Below are positions 5,319-11,007 of a stretch of 11,439 nt of DNA, piece after piece; the stretch's first letter is position 1, and each line of letters begins with the position of its first letter. Under the pieces are notes generated by a model. The model saw only the letters and a program-made list of their open reading frames with translations. It was not told the origin of the DNA and made no database searches. Location of the stretch: assembly GCA_030593225.1 (NCBI GenBank), contig JAUVHP010000031.1, positions 1 to 11,439 of the forward strand, in the 5' to 3' direction. Both the position numbers and the translations under genes were made by a program. The stretch comes from an archaeon. GTDB taxonomy: Archaea; Nanobdellota; Nanobdellia; Pacearchaeales; GW2011-AR1.

Positions 5319-6350
5319 ATGGATGATACATATTTTAGAAAAGTAACAATAACTTTAATTTTAGCAGTGCTTATAGTTTTGACTTTCTTGCTCCTAAAAC
5401 CTATTTTAATGTCAATCGTGGTAGGGGTTATATTGGCAATTGTCTTGTCCCCATTATATACAAAATTAACTCAAATAATTAAATCAAAAAATATAGCATC
5501 TTTTCTAATTTGCCTTTTTTTATTTATCTTACTTGTATTGCCTTTCTGGTTTTTTACCCCAATCCTAATTAACCAATCATTTAAAATTTATTTTGCAGCC
5601 AAACAAACAGATTTTGTAACACCTCTTAAAACAGTGTTCCCTTCTCTTTTTTCTTCAGACGAATTCTCTGCAGAAATTGGTTCAGTTATTTATTCATTTG
5701 TAACAGGCACAGCCAATTCTTTTGTCAATATGTTTTCTCAATTAATATTAAATTTTCCAACACTATTTTTACAAGTGTTAGTGACCTTTTTCACATTATT
5801 TTTTGTACTTAAAGATAAAGAAAAAATTATTGATTATGTTAAAAGCTTAATGCCTTTTTCAAAAGAAGTAGAAAAAAAACTATTTGAATCTTCAAAAGGA
5901 ATAACAATTTCAGTTTTATATGGTCAAGTATTAATTGGTTTAATTCAGGGATTAATTGTTGGTCTTGGGTTTTTAATATTCGGGGTTCCAAATGCACTGC
6001 TTTTAACTTTGTTAGCTTGTCTTGCAGGAATGTTTCCAATTATTGGGACAACAATTATTTGGTTGCCTGTTTTAATTTATTTATTTGTTGCAGGAAATAT
6101 TTGGCCTTCATTAGGAATAGGTATTTTCGGTTTTATTTCAACAACTATAGATAATTTTATACGCCCAGCATTTGTATCAAAAAGAACTAATATGCATCCT
6201 TTATTAATTCTTATTGGAATGATTGGAGGATTATTCCTCTTCGGAATTTTGGGTTTTATTCTTGGACCTTTAATTATAGCTTACATTTTAATTATTATAG
6301 ATATTTACAGAAGAAAAGGAACTGTTAGAATTTTTACACAATCTTCATAA
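5319..6350 (+). CDS. AI-2E family transporter (UPF0118 membrane protein)
   Basis: A 343-residue integral membrane protein of the usual length for the family, with about seven or eight hydrophobic segments. Two come near the N terminus (about 10-27 and 31-48), one at 58-80, one near 145-165, and a C-terminal bundle spans about 195-335. Family marks are GMFPIIGTTIIWLP in the middle of the bundle, IDNFIRPAFVSKR, and the glycine-rich ending GGLFLFGILGFILGPL. Members include the E. coli TqsA autoinducer-2 exporter and Na+/H+ antiporter-type proteins; the substrate here is unknown, and the autoinducer name should not be taken literally in an archaeon. It is a single-gene unit, transcribed divergently from the 231-residue gene. 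Confidence 0.9.
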   Translation: MDDTYFRKVTITLILAVLIVLTFLLLKPILMSIVVGVILAIVLSPLYTKLTQIIKSKNIASFLICLFLFILLVLPFWFFTPILINQSFKIYFAAKQTDFVTPLKTVFPSLFSSDEFSAEIGSVIYSFVTGTANSFVNMFSQLILNFPTLFLQVLVTFFTLFFVLKDKEKIIDYVKSLMPFSKEVEKKLFESSKGITISVLYGQVLIGLIQGLIVGLGFLIFGVPNALLLTLLACLAGMFPIIGTTIIWLPVLIYLFVAGNIWPSLGIGIFGFISTTIDNFIRPAFVSKRTNMHPLLILIGMIGGLFLFGILGFILGPLIIAYILIIIDIYRRKGTVRIFTQSS

Positions 6351-6351
6351 A

Positions 6352-6370
6352 TAAAATTTTATTTATTTTT
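6352..6370 (+). terminator. T-rich end of the AI-2E transcript
   Basis: Just after the stop codon the sense strand carries short T runs (TTTT, TTTATTTTT), the type of U-rich tract at which archaeal RNA polymerase stops. No hairpin is evident. In this AT-rich sequence the call is weak. Confidence 0.3.
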
Positions 6371-6377
6371 GACAAAG

Positions 6378-6385
6378 TATAAAAA
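6378..6385 (+). promoter_or_regulatory. TATA box of the AMP phosphorylase gene
   Basis: TATAAAAA lies about 34 bases before ATG 6416, giving a leader of about nine bases. A GAGGT at 6409-6413 ends only two bases before the ATG, too close for a normal ribosome site. Confidence 0.5.
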
Positions 6386-6415
6386 CAAATTTTTCTAATT
6401 AATTAATAGAGGTAG

Positions 6416-7897
6416 ATGAAATTAAAAATAAAACTTATGGGTTGGTCTGCAGGGCTTCCAGTTGCTACACTTAATGCAAAAACTGCAGAAAAATTAGGAG
6501 TTCATACAAAAGATAGAATTCTAATAAAAACAATTTCAAAAAAACCAAAATCTATTTCAACAATTTTAAATGTTATTCATAAAGGAATAAAAAAAGATGA
6601 AATTATTGTTTCTTCAGAATTAAAAAAAAGAATTGGATTAAAAATTAGTCAAATAGTTGAAGTGAGTCTTGCCCCAACACCAAGAAGTATGTTTTTAATT
6701 AAGAAAAAATTAGACGGCAATGTTTTATCTTTAAAAGATATAAATGAAATTATACAAGATATTGTATCCAATTCTTTATCAGAACCAGAGATTGCACTTT
6801 TTATTGCAGCAATGTATAAACAGGGGATGACATTAAAAGAAACAATTTATCTTATCAAAGCAATTTTAAAATCAGGAGAAAAATTAAATTTTCGCGGAAA
6901 ATATATTGTTGATAAACATTGTATTGGAGGGATTCCTGGAAATAGAACAACACCAATTGTGGTGGCAATATGTGCATCAGCAGGATTAATTATGCCAAAG
7001 AGTTCTTCACGTGCAATAACTAGTGCAGCAGGAACAGCAGATGTTATAGAAACAATCGCTGAAATAGAATTTTCTATGAAAGAAGTAAAACAAATAATCA
7101 AAAAAACAAATGCCTGTATGGTTTGGGGCGGTGCTTTAGAAATGGTTCCAGCAGATTCTAAAATAATTAGAGTAGAAAAAATGCTTAAGATAGATCCAAA
7201 AGCACAATTATTAGCTTCTATTATGTCTAAAAAATTAGCATTGGGAAGTAAATATATTCTAATAGATATTCCCTATGGAAAAAATGCAAAAGTTTCTAAA
7301 TTAAAAGCCTTAGAATTAAAAAAAGATTTTGAAAAATTAGGAAAATATTTTAGAAAAAAAATAAAAGTGATTTTAACAAAAGGGGACGAGCCAATCGGAA
7401 ATGGGATTGGACCCATCTTGGAATTAATAGATGTTATAAGAATTTTAGACCCAAACAAAGATGGACCAAAAGATCTTAGAGAAAAATCTATTTTTCTTGC
7501 TGGAGAAATATTTGAATTAACAAAAAAAGCGAAAAAAGGAAAAGGTGTTGCAATGGCAGAAGAGATTATTAATTCTGGAAAAGCATTTGAAAAATTTAAA
7601 GAAATAATTAAAGCACAAAAAGGAGATATAAATAAAATAAAAATTGCAAAATTTAAAAAAGATATTTTCGCACAAAAATCAGGAAAAATAAAAGAAATTC
7701 ATAATAAAAAAATCGCCTCTTTAGCAAGAGTATCTGGATGCCCTGTAGATAAATTATCTGGTTTGTTTCTTTATGTGCATTTAAAAGACAAGGTAAAAAA
7801 AGCAGACAAATTATTAACAATTTATTCAGAATCAAAATCACGTCTTGAAGAAGCAATGAAATATTATCGTGATAAAAAACCTATAAAAATTATATAA
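6416..7897 (+). CDS. deoA: AMP phosphorylase (thymidine phosphorylase family)
   Basis: A 493-residue protein, close to the roughly 500 residues of archaeal AMP phosphorylases and longer than bacterial thymidine phosphorylases because of an extra N-terminal domain (about 1-90). Catalytic-domain motifs are VDKHCIGGIPGNRT (165-178, phosphate and base site with K167/H168), PKSSSRAITSAAGTADV (194-210), MVWGGALEMVPADSKIIRVE (235-254) and MSKKLALGSKYILIDIPYG (270-288). The enzyme converts AMP (also CMP and UMP) plus phosphate to the free base and ribose-1,5-bisphosphate. In archaea, ribose-1,5-bisphosphate isomerase and form III RuBisCO continue this route to 3-phosphoglycerate; neither is intact in this window. 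The cytoplasmic enzyme is transcribed from its own promoter. Confidence 0.93.
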   Translation: MKLKIKLMGWSAGLPVATLNAKTAEKLGVHTKDRILIKTISKKPKSISTILNVIHKGIKKDEIIVSSELKKRIGLKISQIVEVSLAPTPRSMFLIKKKLDGNVLSLKDINEIIQDIVSNSLSEPEIALFIAAMYKQGMTLKETIYLIKAILKSGEKLNFRGKYIVDKHCIGGIPGNRTTPIVVAICASAGLIMPKSSSRAITSAAGTADVIETIAEIEFSMKEVKQIIKKTNACMVWGGALEMVPADSKIIRVEKMLKIDPKAQLLASIMSKKLALGSKYILIDIPYGKNAKVSKLKALELKKDFEKLGKYFRKKIKVILTKGDEPIGNGIGPILELIDVIRILDPNKDGPKDLREKSIFLAGEIFELTKKAKKGKGVAMAEEIINSGKAFEKFKEIIKAQKGDINKIKIAKFKKDIFAQKSGKIKEIHNKKIASLARVSGCPVDKLSGLFLYVHLKDKVKKADKLLTIYSESKSRLEEAMKYYRDKKPIKII

Positions 7898-7901
7898 TTA
7901 A

Positions 7902-7910
7902 TTTTTTAAA
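7902..7910 (+). promoter_or_regulatory. TATA box of the 89-residue gene (leaderless)
   Basis: TTTTTTAAA is centred about 26 bases before ATG 7932. The following T-rich stretch to 7931 could also end the AMP phosphorylase transcript. Confidence 0.5.
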
Positions 7911-7931
7911 CTATTTTTATCTCTCTTTTTT

Positions 7932-8201
7932 ATGACAGAAAATTACAGACAAAAACTTGTAGATTATTTAAAGAGAAATATAAAAAAAGGATATTCAATT
8001 GAATCACTTAAATGGGCACTTGTTAATCAAGGTTATTCAATGGTAATTATTGAAAGTTCAATTATTGAAGCAAATAAAGAATTGTCAAAAAAAGTTCCAA
8101 TCTTTAAAGAAAAACCTAATATTAGATATGAAATTATTGACGAAAATGATATGCCAATTATAATCAAGAAATCTTTTTTTAGAAGAATTTTTGGATTATA
8201 G
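7932..8201 (+). CDS. Small conserved protein of unknown function with a helical N-terminal domain
   Basis: An 89-residue protein. Residues 3-47 (YRQKLVDYLKRNIKKGYSIESLKWALVNQGYS and the helix after it) form a three-helix pattern that I recognise from many small DPANN proteins, resembling a UBA-like or winged-helix-like bundle. There the lysine-glycine-tyrosine turn and the N-Q-G-Y motif are constant. The C-terminal part (50-89) is charged and ends in a short basic, phenylalanine-rich tail (SFFRRIFGL). In longer relatives, as I recall, this domain precedes membrane segments; none is present here. No function is known. It lies between AMP phosphorylase and tRNA-Ser, with its own TATA box. Confidence 0.75.
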   Translation: MTENYRQKLVDYLKRNIKKGYSIESLKWALVNQGYSMVIIESSIIEANKELSKKVPIFKEKPNIRYEIIDENDMPIIIKKSFFRRIFGL

Positions 8202-8203
8202 TA

Positions 8204-8212
8204 ATATTTAAA
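8204..8212 (+). promoter_or_regulatory. TATA box of tRNA-Ser
   Basis: ATATTTAAA lies about 30-38 bases before the first base of the mature tRNA, the right distance for an archaeal tRNA promoter with a short 5' leader. Confidence 0.6.
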
Positions 8213-8241
8213 ATCTAATTTTCTTTCAGTTTTATCATAAA

Positions 8242-8322
8242 GCCACCATCGCATAATGGTATTGCACCGGACTTGAGATCCGGGGCCTTCGGGCCGTCCC
8301 CGTTCGATTCGGGGTGGTGGCG
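8242..8322 (+). tRNA. tRNA-Ser (anticodon UGA)
   Basis: A complete cloverleaf can be drawn. The acceptor stem is GCCACCA/TGGTGGC (8242-8248 with 8315-8321). The D arm is GCA/TGC. The anticodon stem is CCGGA/TCCGG (8267-8271, 8279-8283), with loop CTTGAGA and anticodon TGA at 8274-8276. A long variable arm, GGCC-TTCG-GGCC (8284-8295), has a UUCG tetraloop. The T arm is CCCCG/CGGGG around TTCGATT. The long variable arm and the G discriminator (8322) are serine identity features. There is no intron, and the 3' CCA is not encoded. The strongly G+C-rich tRNA stands out in the AT-rich surroundings. Confidence 0.95.
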
Positions 8323-8329
8323 TATTTTG

Positions 8330-8348
8330 TATTTCGTAAAGCGAAATA
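8330..8348 (+). other. Hairpin in the tRNA-Ser 3' trailer
   Basis: TATTTCG (8330-8336) and CGAAATA (8342-8348) form a perfect 7-bp stem around the loop TAAAG, eight bases after the tRNA. It may mark the end of the tRNA transcript or protect the trailer. Archaeal terminators do not need hairpins, so the role is open. Confidence 0.4.
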
Positions 8349-8357
8349 TAATTCATT

Positions 8358-8486
8358 CCACCCCAAATCTCACTGGTTAAATTCAAAAATATTTATTTGT
8401 CCACGTTTTATTCGGGCGAGCATTCGCACTTGCATTCATCCTGAAGCAAATTTTCAAAACAGCAAGTGCGTGTGCGAGTTGGGTGG
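8358..8486 (+). other. Possible structured RNA region (inverted repeats in a gene-free gap)
   Basis: Between tRNA-Ser and the next gene (8323-8522) no credible coding sequence is seen, but a locally G+C-richer part has strong pairing potential. CGCACTTGC (8425-8433) matches GCAAGTGCG (8462-8470) perfectly over nine pairs with a 28-base loop. CCACCC (8358-8363) can pair with GGGTGG (8481-8486), with a few further pairs inside. ATTCGCAC (8422-8429) can alternatively pair with GTGCGAGT (8472-8479), so two folds compete. A TATA-like AAAATATTTATTTG near 8385-8398 could start a short RNA around 8415. I could not fit it to C/D-box, H/ACA, SRP or RNase P RNA. Confidence 0.35.
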
Positions 8487-8488
8487 CG

Positions 8489-8502
8489 TTTATTTTATAA
8501 AT
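8489..8502 (+). promoter_or_regulatory. TATA box of the membrane-protein gene (leaderless)
   Basis: TTTATTTTATAAAT is centred about 27 bases before ATG 8523. It fixes that codon as the start and excludes an in-frame upstream ATG at 8466, which lies before the box inside the inverted-repeat region. Confidence 0.6.
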
Positions 8503-8522
8503 CTCTTCTTCTATATTCTTCT

Positions 8523-9053
8523 ATGGATTTTAAAAAATTAAAAATAAATTTACCAAAGTTTTCTTCTAAAACTAAAAAAAGAATCAAAATTTTATTTATT
8601 TGCAAATTAATATTTTTTTCTTTAATTTTCTTTATAGTCATCCAATTCCCTTTAACAGGAAAAATAATTGATACAGAGGGTCACAAAATTATTCCATTAA
8701 ATCCAGAGCAAAGAGCCATAGTTGAACAAAGTATTTTAGCAAGTGAATTTCTTAAGGACATTCCAAAAAACAATCCTGTTTTTTTAAGATTCTTTTATTT
8801 TGAAAATGGGGAAAGAATTTGGCAAGGAGGATTTCTTATAGGAAATCAAGGAATTTTAACACAAGGAGAACCATCAATTTATTTTTCAATACATTCTAAA
8901 TATATCTCTGAATTAAACAAACAGAATTTATGCACGATAATAGGAAAAGCAAATAAAAATAAAGATGTTGGCATTTATAGTGATTACAATAAAGCAAGAT
9001 TATTTTTAAAATACGCAGGTATGTTAAAGCATAGAGGATGCTTAGGAATGTAA
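8523..9053 (+). CDS. Single-pass membrane-anchored protein of unknown function
   Basis: A 176-residue protein. A lysine-rich N-terminal tail (1-22) precedes one strongly hydrophobic segment at about 23-42 (phenylalanine/isoleucine-rich). The remaining 130 or so residues would lie outside the cell, with the positive tail inside. The outer part contains LNPEQRAIVEQSILASEF, then a strand-rich stretch (VFLRFFYFENGERIWQGGF, NQGILTQGEPSIYFSIH) and two cysteines near residues 138 and 173. I recognise no family. The next gene starts five bases after its stop, so the two are probably co-transcribed. The start at 8523 is chosen by the position of the TATA box. Confidence 0.65.
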   Translation: MDFKKLKINLPKFSSKTKKRIKILFICKLIFFSLIFFIVIQFPLTGKIIDTEGHKIIPLNPEQRAIVEQSILASEFLKDIPKNNPVFLRFFYFENGERIWQGGFLIGNQGILTQGEPSIYFSIHSKYISELNKQNLCTIIGKANKNKDVGIYSDYNKARLFLKYAGMLKHRGCLGM

Positions 9054-9058
9054 ATAAA

Positions 9059-9367
9059 ATGCAATCTTATAAAAAACAAAAATCTAAACCATTGACTCAA
9101 GAAGAATTAGAAGAAAAATATAAAGATGTTAAAGAAGAAATGCAAGAAGTATTGAATTGGGTAAAAGAAGAGGAAGAAAAATTAAAGCAAGACAAATTTA
9201 AAACACATCAAGCAAAATCTGCGTGTAAAAGAAATTTAGTAAAAGCAAATAGAAGAGTTAATAGTGTCAAAGGAATGGTAAATTACTGGAAAAATAGATT
9301 GGGAGGAATGAGTCATTTTCAATCTTCAATAGAACTCAATGAATATTGGGCGGGTTTGAAGAAATGA
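9059..9367 (+). CDS. Small charged helical protein, function unknown
   Basis: A 102-residue protein, almost entirely helical by composition. Residues 12-45 are glutamate/lysine-rich with a heptad-like pattern (EELEEKYKDVKEEMQEVLNW), suggesting a coiled coil. Residues 50-75 are basic (SACKRNLVKANRRVNSVKG), and the end is rich in aromatics and glycine. There is no membrane segment and no recognised domain. ATG 9059, five bases after the preceding stop, is preferred. An upstream ATG at 9038 would overlap the membrane-protein gene and add seven residues. It is probably expressed together with that gene. Confidence 0.6.
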   Translation: MQSYKKQKSKPLTQEELEEKYKDVKEEMQEVLNWVKEEEEKLKQDKFKTHQAKSACKRNLVKANRRVNSVKGMVNYWKNRLGGMSHFQSSIELNEYWAGLKK

Positions 9368-9391
9368 TTAATCTAAAGGATCTTGATTAAT
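9367..9391. terminator. Inverted repeat between convergent genes
   Basis: ATTAATC (9367-9373) and GATTAAT (9385-9391) form a 7-bp stem around an 11-base loop in the 23-base space between the two convergent stop codons. It could act as a transcription-end signal for both strands, but the sequence is AT-rich and short. Confidence 0.3.
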
Positions 9392-9816
9392 TATTCAATT
9401 AAATCCCATCTTGGAAATTTTTGCAACTTTAATTTTAAACCTTGTAACAATGCTTTAGCTAATTCAAAATCTTTATCTTTAATTTCTTCCTCTTTATAAT
9501 CTGATTTTATTCTAAGTTCTTGAAGTGGTTTAAAATAGGTTACTATCATTAGAAACACTTTGCCATCACCATCTTCAATAATCTTATTAGGAGGTTTTTC
9601 AAAGAAAGCCAATAGTTGTTTATGTGACCCTCCCGCCCCATCATATTCTGTTTGTTTAAATCCCAAATTAATAGCCTTGTCTCTCAAAATTAGATAAAGT
9701 GAATAATAAATCCTTCCAATAGCTGTTCTTATTGATGCCTCATCTTCTTTAATATCACCTTTCATCAAGAAAAGAGCAACATTGTAAAAATCAGAATACT
9801 TAAAGTTTGACACCAT
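9391..9816 (-). CDS. HEPN-like domain protein, last gene of a three-gene operon
   Basis: A 141-residue all-helical protein fitting the HEPN pattern: SIRTAIGRIYYSLYLILRD (about 29-46, like the family's 'R-x-A-I-x-R-x-Y-Y' helix), a mid-loop SHKQLLAFF (H65), then LQELRIKSDY (98-107, matching 'L-x-x-L-R-x-x-A-D-Y') and a last helix ELAKALLQGLKLKLQKF. Many HEPN proteins are RNases in toxin-antitoxin or defence systems. Here the residues after R102 lack the histidine of the R-x4-6-H active site, so it may be a non-cleaving version or belong to a HEPN subfamily with another site. ATG 9816 overlaps the upstream gene by 17 bases; an in-frame GTG at 9840 is a less likely start. The HEPN call is by pattern alone. 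Confidence 0.6.
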   Translation of the reverse strand: MVSNFKYSDFYNVALFLMKGDIKEDEASIRTAIGRIYYSLYLILRDKAINLGFKQTEYDGAGGSHKQLLAFFEKPPNKIIEDGDGKVFLMIVTYFKPLQELRIKSDYKEEEIKDKDFELAKALLQGLKLKLQKFPRWDLIE

Positions 9817-10348
9817 TTTGAGTATCAAAAAGACTAACACTAAACAAATTTAATAGCTTTGTTCTTTCGGTAAAATCAGAAATCTTTTGTGCTTCTTCAA
9901 ATATTTCATTTGCAAGTTCATCATTCAAATCTATTAAAAAACCAGTGCTTGATTTTAATAAATAAACTCTAATTTCTATTTTATCTTCGCTTTTATTAAC
10001 ATTGGCTGTAATTTTTAACATATTATCTTTTTTAGAAGAAATAATAAATATATCTTTAATAATTTCAAATATATTACTCTTTAATGAATCGTTCTTGTTA
10101 ATAAAATCCATAACTTCAGGTCCAATTACTTTTGAAGAAATATTAGTTTGATTTCTACATTGATTATCAAAATCCATTGAAGTGATTATATGAACATCAT
10201 TCATTATCTCTTTGCCATTAAAACATAGGTTAGCTTCAACAGAGTATGTATTTATATTGTTAACAGACATGTCTAACTTTCTTGTTTCTCCCATGCTAGA
10301 ATAAGATAAACTTCCAGAGCTAAAGTCACAAATTGATTGATTATTCAT
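9800..10348 (-). CDS. Unrecognised protein, middle gene of the three-gene operon
   Basis: A 182-residue soluble protein I do not recognise. The first third is serine/asparagine-rich and strand-like (DFSSGSLSYSS, INTYSVEANLCFNGKEI). The middle has helices around residues 75-100. The part from about 105 to 140 looks like paired strands (DNMLKITANVNKSEDKIEIRVYLLKSSTGFLIDL), followed by C-terminal helices. No membrane segment, metal site or nucleotide-binding motif is visible. Its ATG lies two bases after the stop of the 213-residue gene, and its end overlaps the HEPN-like gene, so all three are very probably translated from one message. Confidence 0.65.
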   Translation of the reverse strand: MNNQSICDFSSGSLSYSSMGETRKLDMSVNNINTYSVEANLCFNGKEIMNDVHIITSMDFDNQCRNQTNISSKVIGPEVMDFINKNDSLKSNIFEIIKDIFIISSKKDNMLKITANVNKSEDKIEIRVYLLKSSTGFLIDLNDELANEIFEEAQKISDFTERTKLLNLFSVSLFDTQNGVKL

Positions 10349-10350
10349 TT

Positions 10351-10992
10351 TTATTCTTTTAATAATGCACTAACAGAATCTTCTATAAGGGTATGGAAAT
10401 TATAGATAAATTCTATATCTCTGCTTCTTTTTATAATTTTTATTATAAATTCTTTGCTTGGCTTTAATGAATTAATACTGATACTCATATCAAATGCATT
10501 TTCTTCTTCAGAACTTGCACTTTTTATTTGGACCATATTAACTTGCCCTTCTCCCATTTTAGATAATTCTTCAACATTGAAATTTGTTTTTTCTTTTAAT
10601 ATTTGTGAAGGAGATTTTCCATTTTCAAAATGTGCGACTGCAAGAATTTCAAAAAAATTAACAAATGTTAATGGCTCATAATTTTTCTTCTCTAAAAATT
10701 CAAGAGCTTCTTTATATAAATCAGATACCTCTTTGGAATCCTTTCCAACAAAATTTATTGCTCCAGCTAAAAGGTTAAACTCTATTCTTGTATCTTCTTT
10801 TTTTGCTATTATTTCCATATTAGGGTTAAAACCTTTAGAGATAACTTTATTTAAATCTAGATTCTCATTTTTTACTAATTCAAAATCTTTTGATGAGGCA
10901 AATTCTTTCATAATAGGTTTAAACTCATCAAGACTTGTATTAGCATTTGTCTTTATACCTATGTGAAAAACAGAGTAATGTTTTAGTTCCAT
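10351..10992 (-). CDS. Unrecognised protein, first gene of the three-gene operon
   Basis: A 213-residue soluble alpha/beta protein without a motif I can name. It begins with a strand (HYSVFHIGIKTN), has a segment RIEFNLLAGAINFVGKDSKEVSDLYKEALEFL (about 70-101), a central FVNFFEILAVAHFENG, and ends in FIYNFHTLIEDSVSALLKE. The alternation of strands with long helices and the closing F-H-x-L-I helix faintly recall TIGR04255-type proteins found in accessory regions; this is only an impression. Leaderless initiation is indicated by a TATA box centred about 25 bases before ATG 10992. As first gene it probably sets the expression of the whole operon. Confidence 0.65.
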   Translation of the reverse strand: MELKHYSVFHIGIKTNANTSLDEFKPIMKEFASSKDFELVKNENLDLNKVISKGFNPNMEIIAKKEDTRIEFNLLAGAINFVGKDSKEVSDLYKEALEFLEKKNYEPLTFVNFFEILAVAHFENGKSPSQILKEKTNFNVEELSKMGEGQVNMVQIKSASSEEENAFDMSISINSLKPSKEFIIKIIKRSRDIEFIYNFHTLIEDSVSALLKE

Positions 10993-11007
10993 TTTAATAT
11001 CTTTAAT

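Noticed and set aside
8033..8386. Minus-strand frame of 117 codons across tRNA-Ser
   Set aside because: It runs antisense through the whole tRNA and the 89-residue gene, so it is a chance open frame.
8399..8490. C/D-box or H/ACA guide RNA
   Set aside because: A CTGA occurs near 8441 but there is no C box at the required place and no ACA box near a 3' end, so only an unassigned structure is claimed.
8466..8522. In-frame upstream ATG extending the membrane protein by 19 residues
   Set aside because: It precedes the TATA box and lies in the inverted-repeat region; ATG 8523 has the leaderless spacing.
8314..8541. Plus-strand frame of 75 codons after tRNA-Ser
   Set aside because: It begins inside the tRNA, runs through the inverted repeats and overlaps the start of the well-supported membrane-protein gene; its composition is not protein-like.
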